The translations under genes were made by a program, and so were the position numbers. From assembly GCA_029263295.1 (NCBI GenBank), contig JAJCXT010000021.1:1-42257 (forward strand): a stretch of DNA of 42,257 bases, in the 5' to 3' direction. This document shows positions 24,744-32,081 of the stretch, piece by piece (within the stretch, counting starts at the first letter, position 1; each line of letters opens with the position of its first letter). The notes under the pieces are model-generated. The model had not been told where the DNA came from. It did not search any database and saw nothing but the letters and a program-made list of their open reading frames with translations. The DNA is from Acidobacteriota bacterium (lineage in GTDB: Bacteria; Acidobacteriota; UBA890; WLXD01).

Positions 24744-25352
24744 TCAGGATACACCCAGGGCCGGATCCCACGTCTGCAGGAAATCGATCATTGTGCGGAC
24801 GGCCTGGCCGCGATGCGATAGCAGTGCCTTCGCATCGCGGTCGATCTGAGCGAAGGTGCGGGCGTGCCCGACGGGCCTGAAGATCGGATCGTAGCCGAAG
24901 CCCCCGGCCCCACAGACCTGCTCGGTGATGTGACCTTCGCAGGTTCCCGTCGTCTCGTGCACCACCTGGCCCGACAGGGCGAGAACGAGGTGACAGGTGA
25001 AGCGCGCCGTGCGCGAAGCCGTTGGCGTGTCGGTTAGCTTCTGCAGGACGCGCTCGTTGCGTTCGCCCGGGGTGATCGCCGGATCGATGTAGCGCGCGGA
25101 GTAGATACCAGGCTCCCCGCCAAGCGCGTCGATGATCAGACCGGAGTCGTCGGCCAGCGCGGGCAGTCCCACGCGATCCGCGTAGAAGAGCGCTTTGCCG
25201 CGTGCGTTCTCAGCGAATGTCGCACCGTCCTCGGGGAAGTCAGGCGTGCCTGCGGGTAGACCGGCGCACTGCCACCGTGTGCCCGCGAGTAGAGCCGAGA
25301 TCTCGCGCACCTTGCCCACGTTGTGGGTGGCGATTAGCAGGGGTCCCGTCAC
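24744..25352 (-). CDS. rdgB: XTP/dITP diphosphatase (non-canonical purine NTP pyrophosphatase)
   Basis: A 202-residue protein of the RdgB/HAM1 family. It begins PLLIATHNVGKVREI, with the T-x-N-x-x-K substrate motif, and contains DDSGL, GGEPGIYSARY, GAGGFGYDPIF and SHRGQA, all family hallmarks. It hydrolyses dITP, XTP and ITP to monophosphates and so keeps deaminated purines out of nucleic acids. The GTG at 25352 is 11 bases after the GerMN stop, so the two are cotranscribed. In many bacteria rph sits between a gerM-like gene and rdgB; it is absent here. Confidence 0.95.
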   Translation of the reverse strand: MTGPLLIATHNVGKVREISALLAGTRWQCAGLPAGTPDFPEDGATFAENARGKALFYADRVGLPALADDSGLIIDALGGEPGIYSARYIDPAITPGERNERVLQKLTDTPTASRTARFTCHLVLALSGQVVHETTGTCEGHITEQVCGAGGFGYDPIFRPVGHARTFAQIDRDAKALLSHRGQAVRTMIDFLQTWDPALGVS

Positions 25353-25363
25353 GAGCAGGTCAC

Positions 25364-25972
25364 CTAGAAGGACCAGTCGCTCAGAGGCTCGACCGGAACC
25401 GCCAAGCTGGTGTGCCCGGTCAGAGTGTCGACAGGCTGGCCGTTCACCAAGAACTGGACGGCGCCAACCGCGGGCACCGAGGACGTCAGGGTGCCCACGA
25501 TGCCGTAAACGAACATCAACTCGGAACGGCTGCCGCCGTCGAGTTGTGTCGGCAGGTCGGGACTGAAGTCGAGATAGGCAACTCCGTTGGCGACCCAGAT
25601 TTCACGGATCACCGCGCCCGGGGGCATGGGCGAGCCCACCGCTCCAGCGAGGTGATCGAGAGCCGTCGCTACCTGTCCTGCCGGCGTCGGTGGTTCATCC
25701 ACGCGCTGGATGCGGGTCACGAGTTGGCGGCCAGTAGCATCGGCTACGAACAGCTGGATGGTCATGATCGGCTGCGCGACGTCCACAGCTGGGAGCAGCG
25801 GCGCGGGTTCAGCGTCGAGGTCTTCGCCGGGACCGGCGTTCTCGAGCGATGGCGGCGCTTCGGCGGGGCGGCCCAGGCGATTGAGCGCCACCAGCATGAT
25901 GCCGAGTGCTACGACGATCACTCCCGCGATCAGGACGATTCGCAGGGGAAAACTGTTGGTTCGTTTCGCCAT
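25364..25972 (-). CDS. GerMN-domain membrane-anchored protein
   Basis: A 202-residue protein with one N-terminal membrane anchor (about 10-30, IVLIAGVIVVALGIMLVAL), a Pro/Ala/Glu linker and a C-terminal GerMN domain. Domain features are LFVADATGRQLV, GVAYLDFSPDL and VGAVQFLVNGQPVDTLTGH. In Bacillus GerM acts in sporulation, but the domain is widespread in non-sporulating bacteria, usually beside cell-wall amidases, and is presumed periplasmic. It starts at the ATG at 25972, 23 bases after the amidase stop. The neighbourhood suggests a cell-wall role; this gives no evidence for sporulation. Confidence 0.88.
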   Translation of the reverse strand: MAKRTNSFPLRIVLIAGVIVVALGIMLVALNRLGRPAEAPPSLENAGPGEDLDAEPAPLLPAVDVAQPIMTIQLFVADATGRQLVTRIQRVDEPPTPAGQVATALDHLAGAVGSPMPPGAVIREIWVANGVAYLDFSPDLPTQLDGGSRSELMFVYGIVGTLTSSVPAVGAVQFLVNGQPVDTLTGHTSLAVPVEPLSDWSF

Positions 25973-25995
25973 GGCGCCGGCGTTCGCGGTACGGA

Positions 25996-26883
25996 CTAAT
26001 TCGGTGGTGCCCCCGCGAGAACCGCATATTGCTCGCGGAAGGCGCTGATGCCCCTGAAGAGCGACTCGGCGATGCGTTGTCGCACATCCGGGTCGGCCAG
26101 CATCGCGGCATCTTCCAGGTTGGAAAGATAGCCTACCTCGACCAGGACGGCGGGCATCGTTGCGCCGCGCAGCACGGTGAACGGCGCCTGCCGCACGCCG
26201 CGGTCGCCAATGCGCCACAGACTGTTGAGGGAAGCCTGCAGGTCTTCAGCGAACAGGCTGCTCTCGCGCAAGTGTTGGGTCTGCGCCAGGTCCCACAGGA
26301 TGAACTCGAGGCCTGGTGCCGGCGCGGCCCCCGCTTCGCCGGTGGCGTCGTCGCCGCCGTTCTCGCGCAGGACCGCGCGGCGGGCATTGTCATCAGATGC
26401 GGAGGCCGACAGGAAGTAGGTTTCCGGTCCACGAACCGCGGTCTGTCGGAAGCCGTTGGCGTGAATCGAGATGAACAGATCGGCTTCCCAGTTGTTGGCC
26501 ATTTCGGTGCGCCTGACATTCTCCAGATCCACGTCGGCTTCGCGTGTCAGCCGAACCTGGAGCCCGAGGCGGCGGTAGACGAGCTCGCGTAGACGGATAG
26601 CGATGTCCAGCGTGATCGCCTTCTCCTGGATCCCGTTGGCGGCGATCGTGCCCGTGGCCTGGCCGCCATGCCCGGGGTCGATGACGATCGTCCGTAGCCC
26701 CTGGCGGTTGGCGGGCATCTGCTCGCCGTCGGCGGGCGGAGCTGACGCCGCGGGCCTCGATGGTCCCACCAGTAGCAGTGCCACCGCGACGACGGTTGCT
26801 ATCGGAATTACGATCAGGCTACGCAGCCCGGAACGTCGGCTCGCGCCAACACGTACTGCTGCCTTCCAGCGCACTCTTGGCAT
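25996..26883 (-). CDS. N-acetylmuramoyl-L-alanine amidase (Amidase_3)
   Basis: A 295-residue exported zinc amidase. An N-terminal hydrophobic segment (about 21-40) directs export. Zinc ligands are His72 in DPGHGG, Glu87 in IQEK and His141 in SIHANG. The catalytic Glu249 lies in EVGYLSN. The enzyme cuts the bond between MurNAc and the stem peptide during cell separation or recycling. It has no AMIN domain, unlike many AmiC proteins, so septal targeting is not obvious. It is the first gene of the amidase-GerMN-rdgB run. The ATG at 26883 lacks a strong ribosome binding site. Confidence 0.93.
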   Translation of the reverse strand: MPRVRWKAAVRVGASRRSGLRSLIVIPIATVVAVALLLVGPSRPAASAPPADGEQMPANRQGLRTIVIDPGHGGQATGTIAANGIQEKAITLDIAIRLRELVYRRLGLQVRLTREADVDLENVRRTEMANNWEADLFISIHANGFRQTAVRGPETYFLSASASDDNARRAVLRENGGDDATGEAGAAPAPGLEFILWDLAQTQHLRESSLFAEDLQASLNSLWRIGDRGVRQAPFTVLRGATMPAVLVEVGYLSNLEDAAMLADPDVRQRIAESLFRGISAFREQYAVLAGAPPN

Positions 26884-26969
26884 AAAATCCCACAGATGCC
26901 GGTCGCTGCCTCCCCGCGTAGGATCCTAGCATAGGGGGCGGCAGAAACGCCTGATCTGAGGGAGGGACC

Positions 26970-27344
26970 GTGTCGGATGTTTCGAATCGGCAGCGCCGGG
27001 TGGCTTTCGTCGCAGTTGCCGTAGTTGCCGGCGTCCTCTTCGTCGATGCGTGTGGCCTGATCTACAACTGCGGATGCACCTCGCTCTGGGCCGGCGGTTC
27101 CGCCTTGTGCAACGTGCACGACGCGACGGGACCCCATTGCCCATGGTGCGCGCACCCGACGGCCGGGGCGACGGCCTTGTTCGGTGTCCTGCTGGCGCAG
27201 GCGGGCCTGATCTACGGACCGCTGCCTGCCGTGATGCAGTCTGCCAGCATCTGGGGCCGTTCCGTAGCGGCATTGGTGGCGTTTCCCGTGGTCGTCACGG
27301 TTCTCGGGCTCGTGCACGGTACGTGGTACGGCTACTGGGGCTAG
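26970..27344 (+). CDS. Small cysteine-rich membrane protein, unknown
   Basis: A 124-residue protein, not recognised as a named family. It has three likely membrane segments (about 12-28, 68-85 and 95-112). Between the first two is a loop with Cys-rich patches YNCGCTSLW, ALCNVHD and GPHCPWCAHP, that is, CxC followed by a CxxC. The CPWC pair resembles redox-active or metal-binding motifs, and a distant likeness to DUF2752 proteins is possible. The GTG start is preceded by GGAGGG at ideal distance. It is divergent from the amidase and converges on the dksA-like gene. The first membrane segment and the position of the loop suggest the cysteines face the periplasm. Confidence 0.75.
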   Translation: MSDVSNRQRRVAFVAVAVVAGVLFVDACGLIYNCGCTSLWAGGSALCNVHDATGPHCPWCAHPTAGATALFGVLLAQAGLIYGPLPAVMQSASIWGRSVAALVAFPVVVTVLGLVHGTWYGYWG

Positions 27345-27388
27345 GAGAGTCGCGCATGGTTGCGGGTTGAACCGTGGCGTGTGGCGCC

Positions 27389-27742
27389 CTAACGGCCGCC
27401 GCGTTCGGCGCACTCGATGCAGAGCGTGGCTACCGGGTTGGCGCGCAGTCGCGCCATCGCGATCGTGTCGCCGCAGTGGAGGCACTCGCCATACTCTTCG
27501 GTGTCTATCCGCGCCAGCGCGGCCTTGATCGCCACCAGCTCGCGGTCGTTGCGGCGCTTGATCTCCACCGACATGGCCTGGCTCTGCATCGCATCCATGC
27601 GCGACAGCCGGCCGATACGAGCCTGGTCGAGTTCAACGACGGCGGTCGCAGCTTCATTCGTCGCGGCGGTCGCTCGCAGGGCGTCACGGCGCGCGACCAG
27701 CAACTCGCGAAGCTCGGCGAGTTCGCCGTCGGTCAGTTCCAT
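27389..27742 (-). CDS. DksA/TraR-family C4 zinc-finger protein
   Basis: A 117-residue protein. The N-terminal two-thirds form a coiled-coil hairpin, and the C-terminus has a C4 zinc finger: Cys87, Cys90, Cys108 and Cys111 (ECLHCG...LCIEC). This is the DksA/TraR fold, which enters the RNA polymerase secondary channel. At the coiled-coil tip, DksA proper has a DxxDxA motif; here the tip near residues 46-57 reads LSRMDAMQSQAM, so only part of it is kept. Full ppGpp-dependent DksA activity is uncertain. GGAG precedes the ATG at 27742; the frame is open further upstream without a start of that quality. Confidence 0.88.
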   Translation of the reverse strand: MELTDGELAELRELLVARRDALRATAATNEAATAVVELDQARIGRLSRMDAMQSQAMSVEIKRRNDRELVAIKAALARIDTEEYGECLHCGDTIAMARLRANPVATLCIECAERGGR

Positions 27743-28010
27743 GTTGCTCTCCGGCGCGGCAACTCGAGACGCCGTAGCCCGGAATACCTGTTCACGACGA
27801 CGACATCGATCCGGCTGCGGCCAGGATTGTCCCGACCTCCAGGTAAAGCCCCGCCGAACAGAGGCCCGCAGCGGGTCCGATACTAGTGGGTCTCGGAAAC
27901 AGGCCCTCTCTGTCGCATTTCGCTCCTCTTGAGTTTTGCCCCGATGGGGCGAGATGATCCCGCATCGAGTTCTAGTAGCTGGACCGATTGTGATTCCGAA
28001 GAGGACCTTG

Positions 28011-28133
28011 ATGCCCCGAATCGACACGGTGTCGCGTCCTGCATTCGCCGGCCTGAGTCGCGAAGAAGAGGCCTGCCTCCGGGCTCTCGGCTACATCCAG
28101 CAACAACCTCCAGCAAGGACCGCCCTCACGTGA
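28011..28133 (+). CDS. Possible 40-residue ORF coupled to the deoxyribosyltransferase-like gene
   Basis: An ATG with AGAGG at good distance opens a 40-codon frame that ends in TGA, overlapping the next gene's GTG as GTGA. That is the same coupling geometry seen at real gene pairs in this window. The peptide contains LSREEEACLRALGYIQ, a soluble helical-looking stretch with no recognised domain. It could be a real small protein or a leader that controls translation of the next gene. Similar sequences in relatives would be needed to accept it. Confidence 0.4.
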   Translation: MPRIDTVSRPAFAGLSREEEACLRALGYIQQQPPARTALT

Positions 28134-28546
28134 AGATCTACTTCGCTACCACCGTGCTCGGCGATCGTTCGCGCGTAGCCGACGCTCGGCGCCTGGTCGT
28201 GGCGTTGCAGCAAATGGGGCACGAAGTCCTGACCGAGCACCTGTTCGAGGACGACGCGTTCGCGAGTGATAACCAACTCGAGCCCGAGGCGATCTTCGAT
28301 CGCGATGTGGCCTGGCTACGCTCAGCCGATGCGGTGATCGTCGAAGCCAGCGGTAGCAGCTTCGGTATCGGGTTCGAGACCGGCTTTACGCTAGGCGCGC
28401 TCGAGACACCGCTCTACCTGCTCTACGACACGGTCCGGTTCGACGAGATTTCGCGGATGGCGATCGGTCTTCGCCATGAGAGGGCTCGGGTCATTCCCTA
28501 CGACAACTTCGAGCAGGCCCTGGAGTTCATTCGCGCGACGTTCTAG
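28130..28546 (+). CDS. Nucleoside 2-deoxyribosyltransferase-like protein
   Basis: A 138-residue Rossmann-like protein. It starts KIYFATTVLGDRS. Later come LTEHLF, the acidic DRDVAWLRSADAVIVEAS, and SSFGIGFETGFTLG, the usual order in nucleoside deoxyribosyltransferase and DNPH1/Rcl-like proteins. The conserved Asp and Glu (ADAVIVEAS, GFETG) fit catalytic and nucleotide-binding roles. DNPH1-type members hydrolyse 5'-deoxynucleotides such as dHMP, while transferases exchange bases; I cannot tell which applies. The GTG start is fixed by the overlap with the small upstream frame. The product is cytoplasmic. Confidence 0.8.
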   Translation: MKIYFATTVLGDRSRVADARRLVVALQQMGHEVLTEHLFEDDAFASDNQLEPEAIFDRDVAWLRSADAVIVEASGSSFGIGFETGFTLGALETPLYLLYDTVRFDEISRMAIGLRHERARVIPYDNFEQALEFIRATF

Positions 28547-28688
28547 CCGGGTCACGGACATCGCTTGGGCCGCGATAGCTATCAGCCCTGACCTCGGAAT
28601 AACTGACGCAAGACTGGTACGATCCGGCCGGCGACCCGGCCTTTTCGAGAACTGACCTCACGACCATCCGAAGATTGCAGGAGACGGA

Positions 28689-29468
28689 ATGAGTGATGCC
28701 CTGGCGAGTCTGATTGGCGCTCTGGCGACCGGTGGCGTGCGCATCGTCGATCTCACGCAGCCGCTCGAGGAATCGACGCCGGTGATCGACCTGCCACCGC
28801 CGTTCGCGGCGTCGCCGGGTGTTTCGATCGAGCAGATCTCGCGTTACGACGACGGGGGGCCGGCCTGGTACTGGAACGTCCTGCGATTCGGCGAGCACAC
28901 GGGGACTCACTTCGACGCTCCGGTTCACTGGGTTACGGGCAAGGACCTTCCCGACAACACCACCGACACGATTCCCGTCGAGCGTTTCGTCGGTCCGGCG
29001 TGTGTCATCGATGTGCGCGAGCAGGTGGCCGCCGACCCCGACTTTCTGCTGACCATCGATGCGCTGGATGCGTGGGAGCAGAAGCACGGTGTAATACCGG
29101 CCCGATCATGGGTGCTCCTGTGTACCGGATGGAGCGAGCGTGATGGCCGCGAGGCCTTCCTGAATATCGGCGAAGACGGTCCGCATAGCCCCGGTTTTCA
29201 TGTGGACACCGTCCGTCGACTTGCCGGAGATCGCGACGTGCTTGGAGTTGGGGTGGAGACGGTTGGCACAGACGCCGGACAGGCGGGAGGCTTCGATCCA
29301 CCGTTCCCCACGCACACGCTCATGCAGGGTAGCGGCAAGTTCGGTCTGGCCAGCCTCTGCAACCTGGACCAACTCCCGCCGACAGGTGCACTGGTGGTGG
29401 CTGCGCCGCTCAAGGTCGTCGGTGGCAGCGGCAGTCCGTTGCGTGTGTTGGCGCTTGCCCCTGCATAG
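28689..29468 (+). CDS. Cyclase-family (kynurenine-formamidase-like) metal hydrolase
   Basis: A 259-residue protein of the cyclase family (PF04199). The metal-binding signature H-T-G-T-H-F-D-A-P-x-H is intact (near residues 76-86). VDLTQPL occurs near the start, and GVETVGTDAG and PTHTLMQ near the end. Characterised relatives include kynurenine formamidase and isatin hydrolase, which open amide rings using Mn or Zn. No tryptophan-catabolism genes are adjacent, so the substrate is open. The ATG follows GGAG at five bases. No signal peptide is seen. It converges on the DUF4399 gene, with two hairpins between. Confidence 0.88.
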   Translation: MSDALASLIGALATGGVRIVDLTQPLEESTPVIDLPPPFAASPGVSIEQISRYDDGGPAWYWNVLRFGEHTGTHFDAPVHWVTGKDLPDNTTDTIPVERFVGPACVIDVREQVAADPDFLLTIDALDAWEQKHGVIPARSWVLLCTGWSERDGREAFLNIGEDGPHSPGFHVDTVRRLAGDRDVLGVGVETVGTDAGQAGGFDPPFPTHTLMQGSGKFGLASLCNLDQLPPTGALVVAAPLKVVGGSGSPLRVLALAPA

Positions 29469-29509
29469 GCGAGGAGCACCTTCAGTGCGACCGGCTTGAG
29501 ATCAGCCGA

Positions 29510-29523
29510 GGCGCGCAAGCGCC
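29510..29523. terminator. GC-rich hairpin with GCAA tetraloop
   Basis: GGCGC, GCAA and GCGCC form a 5-bp stem closed by a stable GNRA tetraloop, 41 bases after the cyclase stop. No U-tract follows directly, but a second hairpin lies ten bases on. Confidence 0.4.
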
Positions 29524-29532
29524 CATCATTGT

Positions 29533-29547
29533 ATCGGATTTTCCGAT
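29533..29547. terminator. Hairpin with T-rich loop before the DUF4399 stop
   Basis: ATCGGA, TTT and TCCGAT form a perfect 6-bp stem, three bases short of the DUF4399 stop on the opposite strand. Together with 29510-29523 it may end transcripts from both sides. Confidence 0.4.
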
Positions 29548-29550
29548 CCG

Positions 29551-30099
29551 CTACTCGATTGTGATCTGGATTTCCTTGGTGAGCAGCGAATGGTCCGGTC
29601 CATCGATAACGCGATGTTCACCGTCGGCCACCTGCAGGCAGAGTCGATGGACGCCGGGCTCGAACTGCATCTCGATGTCGTCGTTACCGGTGCCGAAGTG
29701 AATGTACGAGGGGTTCCCCGCGACGATGAGATCGCCGGCGGCAGCGCAGTCCGCGTCCACGGCGAGATGGTAGTGACCCTCGCCGGGACGCGCCACGAGC
29801 GGATCCTCGATCGGCACGATCGCGAAGGCATTCACCGTGAAGACGAACTCCACAGGGCTCGCGTAGGTGCCCCCGTCCTCTACGGTGGCGAAGAAGACTT
29901 CGCGGATAGCGGCCAGGTTCACCTCCGGCGCTGTCTCCGGTGCCTCGGACTCAGCTGTCGCCGCCGAGTCGCTCTCAGCAGCGGGCTCCTCGGTGGCACA
30001 GCCGGTCGCAAACAGGGCAACAATGATCGCTGCGCACAGCAGCGGCGAACTCGCTCGGGGACGCACCAGGGCGTCGGCCCCTTTCGCATGGGTCCTCAT
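29551..30099 (-). CDS. DUF4399-domain lipoprotein
   Basis: A 182-residue protein. The lipobox LFATGC places the mature N-terminus at Cys34, followed by an acidic/Ala/Ser linker. The C-terminal domain matches DUF4399: EGHYHLAVDAD, YIHFGTGNDDIEMQFEPGVHRLCLQVADGEHRV. The His-rich GHYHL and the G-x-H-x-L turn are conserved family features, and the domain is probably a small beta-sandwich. GGAGG sits six bases before the ATG at 30099. No function is known for DUF4399; a carbohydrate- or metal-binding role has no direct support. It is divergent from the next secreted protein gene. Confidence 0.82.
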   Translation of the reverse strand: MRTHAKGADALVRPRASSPLLCAAIIVALFATGCATEEPAAESDSAATAESEAPETAPEVNLAAIREVFFATVEDGGTYASPVEFVFTVNAFAIVPIEDPLVARPGEGHYHLAVDADCAAAGDLIVAGNPSYIHFGTGNDDIEMQFEPGVHRLCLQVADGEHRVIDGPDHSLLTKEIQITIE

Positions 30100-30207
30100 G
30101 GGAAGCCTCCAGAATCTCTCAGTGGAGTGGCCTGTCCGGATCTTGAGTCAGTGTGGCATTCTAGTATCGGCAAGAGGGTCCCCATACTTTCAGGCAAGGA
30201 GGACATC

Positions 30208-30690
30208 ATGTCCAGACTCCCACGGAGTCTCTTTACGCTCGGGATCATCCTCATCGCGGTGCCCACCCTCGCGAGCGGCGCCGCGGCCCACAAGGGGGCG
30301 CTGAAGCCGAACTTCTGCCATGTGTGGTCGTTTGATGGCGGCGGCACCTTCAACGCGGCCGTGACGCACAGCCACAAGAAGAACGACATGTACCAGATCG
30401 TCTGCGAGCCGGGCGGCGACGTCTGCTGGGCGTTCTCGTTCAACACCGGCAATGGCGGCACCATGCTGACGGCTGGACTCACCGAGGGCGACTGGGAGTG
30501 GTGGGTCTGTGCTTGGGCTGACAACAGCGGCAAGACCAAGTATCAGGCGTTCGCTGAAGTTCCTGGCGCCGACCTGGCACGCGTGAGCGGGCTCTCGAAC
30601 GAGCCGGCCGAGGTCGATCTCGGCAGTGAGGCAGCCCCGGCTGGCGTGCGCAGGCAGGCGCTCCGACTGCACGAACTCGCCGGCCGCTAG
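30208..30690 (+). CDS. Small secreted protein, unknown
   Basis: A 160-residue protein with a signal peptide ending GAAAH (about 27). The mature part is short, beta-looking and aromatic, with four cysteines: NFCHVW, QIVCE, DVCWAF and WVCAWA. The spacing could allow two disulfides. GDWEWWVCAWADN is notably Trp-rich. The last 45 residues look disordered. The ribosome binding site AAGGAGG is the strongest in the window, suggesting high expression. No family is recognised. It starts a run of exported proteins. Confidence 0.7.
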   Translation: MSRLPRSLFTLGIILIAVPTLASGAAAHKGALKPNFCHVWSFDGGGTFNAAVTHSHKKNDMYQIVCEPGGDVCWAFSFNTGNGGTMLTAGLTEGDWEWWVCAWADNSGKTKYQAFAEVPGADLARVSGLSNEPAEVDLGSEAAPAGVRRQALRLHELAGR

Positions 30691-30788
30691 TCGCGCTTCA
30701 AGGCCGATGCTTGGCCCGATCTCCGTCTCCTTGACGTGCCATTTGATTGCCGGTACATATCGGGCTAGCGCCAGCGAGGGGTGTTCCG

Positions 30789-31976
30789 ATGGTCTCTGCG
30801 AAGACAGCGAAGCGAGTGGCGGCTCTTGCGGTCGTAGCTGCGTCTGTCGGGTCTCCTGCTCGCACCCCTATCGCGGAACCACAGGAAGCTCTAGCGGCCC
30901 CGGGCCGTAAGGTCGTGCTGGCGGAGTTGTTTACCGGCACCGAGTGCCCGCCATGCGCGGCGGCGGACACCGGCTTTGAACGCATCCTCGACGCGTTCAG
31001 CCGCGATGAGGTGGTCGTTCTCCAATACCACCTCGACATCCCGGCACCGGATCCGTTTTCCACTGAGGACGCAGAGGCACGTGCCTACTACTACATGGCG
31101 GATCCCCAGGCGACGGGCGACCAGGCGAGGTGGTCGGTGTCGTTGCCGCGGGCTTTCTTCGACGGGCGCGAGGGGATGGCTAGCGGCGGCCCACGTGGGC
31201 AGGGCGGCGACTTCTTCCGCCGCGCCCGCGACATCATCGAGCGGGTCGTCGTGGTTGCGCCGACATTCCGGCTGGATACGCGGGCCGGGTTGGGGTTTGA
31301 AGGGGGTCGGGTGCAGGTGACGGTACGAACGAGCCGGCCCGAGGGCGGTGTCGATCTGCGTCTCCACATGGTCCTGTACCGCGACAAACTGAAGTATCGG
31401 GGCGCCAATGGGGTCTCGCAGCATCGTTACGTCGTGACGCAGATGCTCGACGGGCCCAGGGGAGCGCGGCTCGCAGAGGGGCAGTCGGTGACGGTGGTCA
31501 AGAGGCTGCCGCGAGAGCAGATGCAGGCGGCTGACACGGGCCTGGTCGTCTTCGTGCAGGAAGCCGAGTCGCACCAGGTCCACGACGTGAGATTGATCGA
31601 GTTCGGCGAGCACCTTCCTGACGCCGTAGCCGAATTCAATGAGGGCGCTCGACGCGCTCGGTCAGGCGACTTCGCGGCGGCGGCGGGCCATCTGGAGACG
31701 GCCGTCGAGATCGACCCGAACTCGGCGCGGGCGCAGGGCACTCTAGGCGCGGTTCACGCGCGTCTCGGCCGCAGCGAGCAGGCATGTGTCGCGTTCGAGC
31801 GTGCACTCGAACTCGACCCGCGTCTGGCGACACTGCACTGGAACCTCGCGCAGCTGTACGCCACGCGCCAACTGGCTCCGGAAGCCATCGGGCACCTCGA
31901 GGCCTTCCTGGCGGAGGAACCCTCGGATGAAAGGGCCGGCGAGGCACGGGCCCTTCTGCGGAAACTGCGCCAGTAG
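30789..31976 (+). CDS. Secreted thioredoxin-like CPPC protein with C-terminal TPRs
   Basis: A 395-residue exported protein. Signal-like residues 1-22 precede a thioredoxin-like domain with LFTGTECPPCAAAD, where Cys53-Pro-Pro-Cys56 is the likely redox pair. The next beta strand, VVVLQYHLDIP, fits the fold. The middle of the protein (about 140-260) is beta-rich and unassigned. From about 275 there are three TPRs, such as GDFAAAAGHLETAVEIDPNS and GRSEQACVAFERALELDPR. The fusion suggests a periplasmic disulfide or reductant-handling protein that binds a partner through its TPRs. CPPC is also seen in some TlpA- and Omp-type oxidoreductases. The ATG at 30789 has a GAGGGG upstream. Confidence 0.75.
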   Translation: MVSAKTAKRVAALAVVAASVGSPARTPIAEPQEALAAPGRKVVLAELFTGTECPPCAAADTGFERILDAFSRDEVVVLQYHLDIPAPDPFSTEDAEARAYYYMADPQATGDQARWSVSLPRAFFDGREGMASGGPRGQGGDFFRRARDIIERVVVVAPTFRLDTRAGLGFEGGRVQVTVRTSRPEGGVDLRLHMVLYRDKLKYRGANGVSQHRYVVTQMLDGPRGARLAEGQSVTVVKRLPREQMQAADTGLVVFVQEAESHQVHDVRLIEFGEHLPDAVAEFNEGARRARSGDFAAAAGHLETAVEIDPNSARAQGTLGAVHARLGRSEQACVAFERALELDPRLATLHWNLAQLYATRQLAPEAIGHLEAFLAEEPSDERAGEARALLRKLRQ

Positions 31977-32081
31977 GGTTCTCCGGAGCACTTTTCCCCG
32001 GGCAGGCAGGCGAGGAAGGCGAGCCCGGTAGCCGCATTGAGGGAGCCATTTCGATGGGAGACTGGCCTCCGAATACACCCG

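Noticed and set aside
25364-25972. GerMN domain as evidence for sporulation
   Set aside because: The domain is common in non-sporulating Gram-negatives, and no other sporulation gene is present.
27877-30170. Shared decamer CTAGTATCGG upstream of the dksA-like gene (minus strand) and of the 30208 gene (plus strand)
   Set aside because: Many 10-mers are expected to recur by chance in 42 kb on two strands, and no consistent -35 accompanies it.
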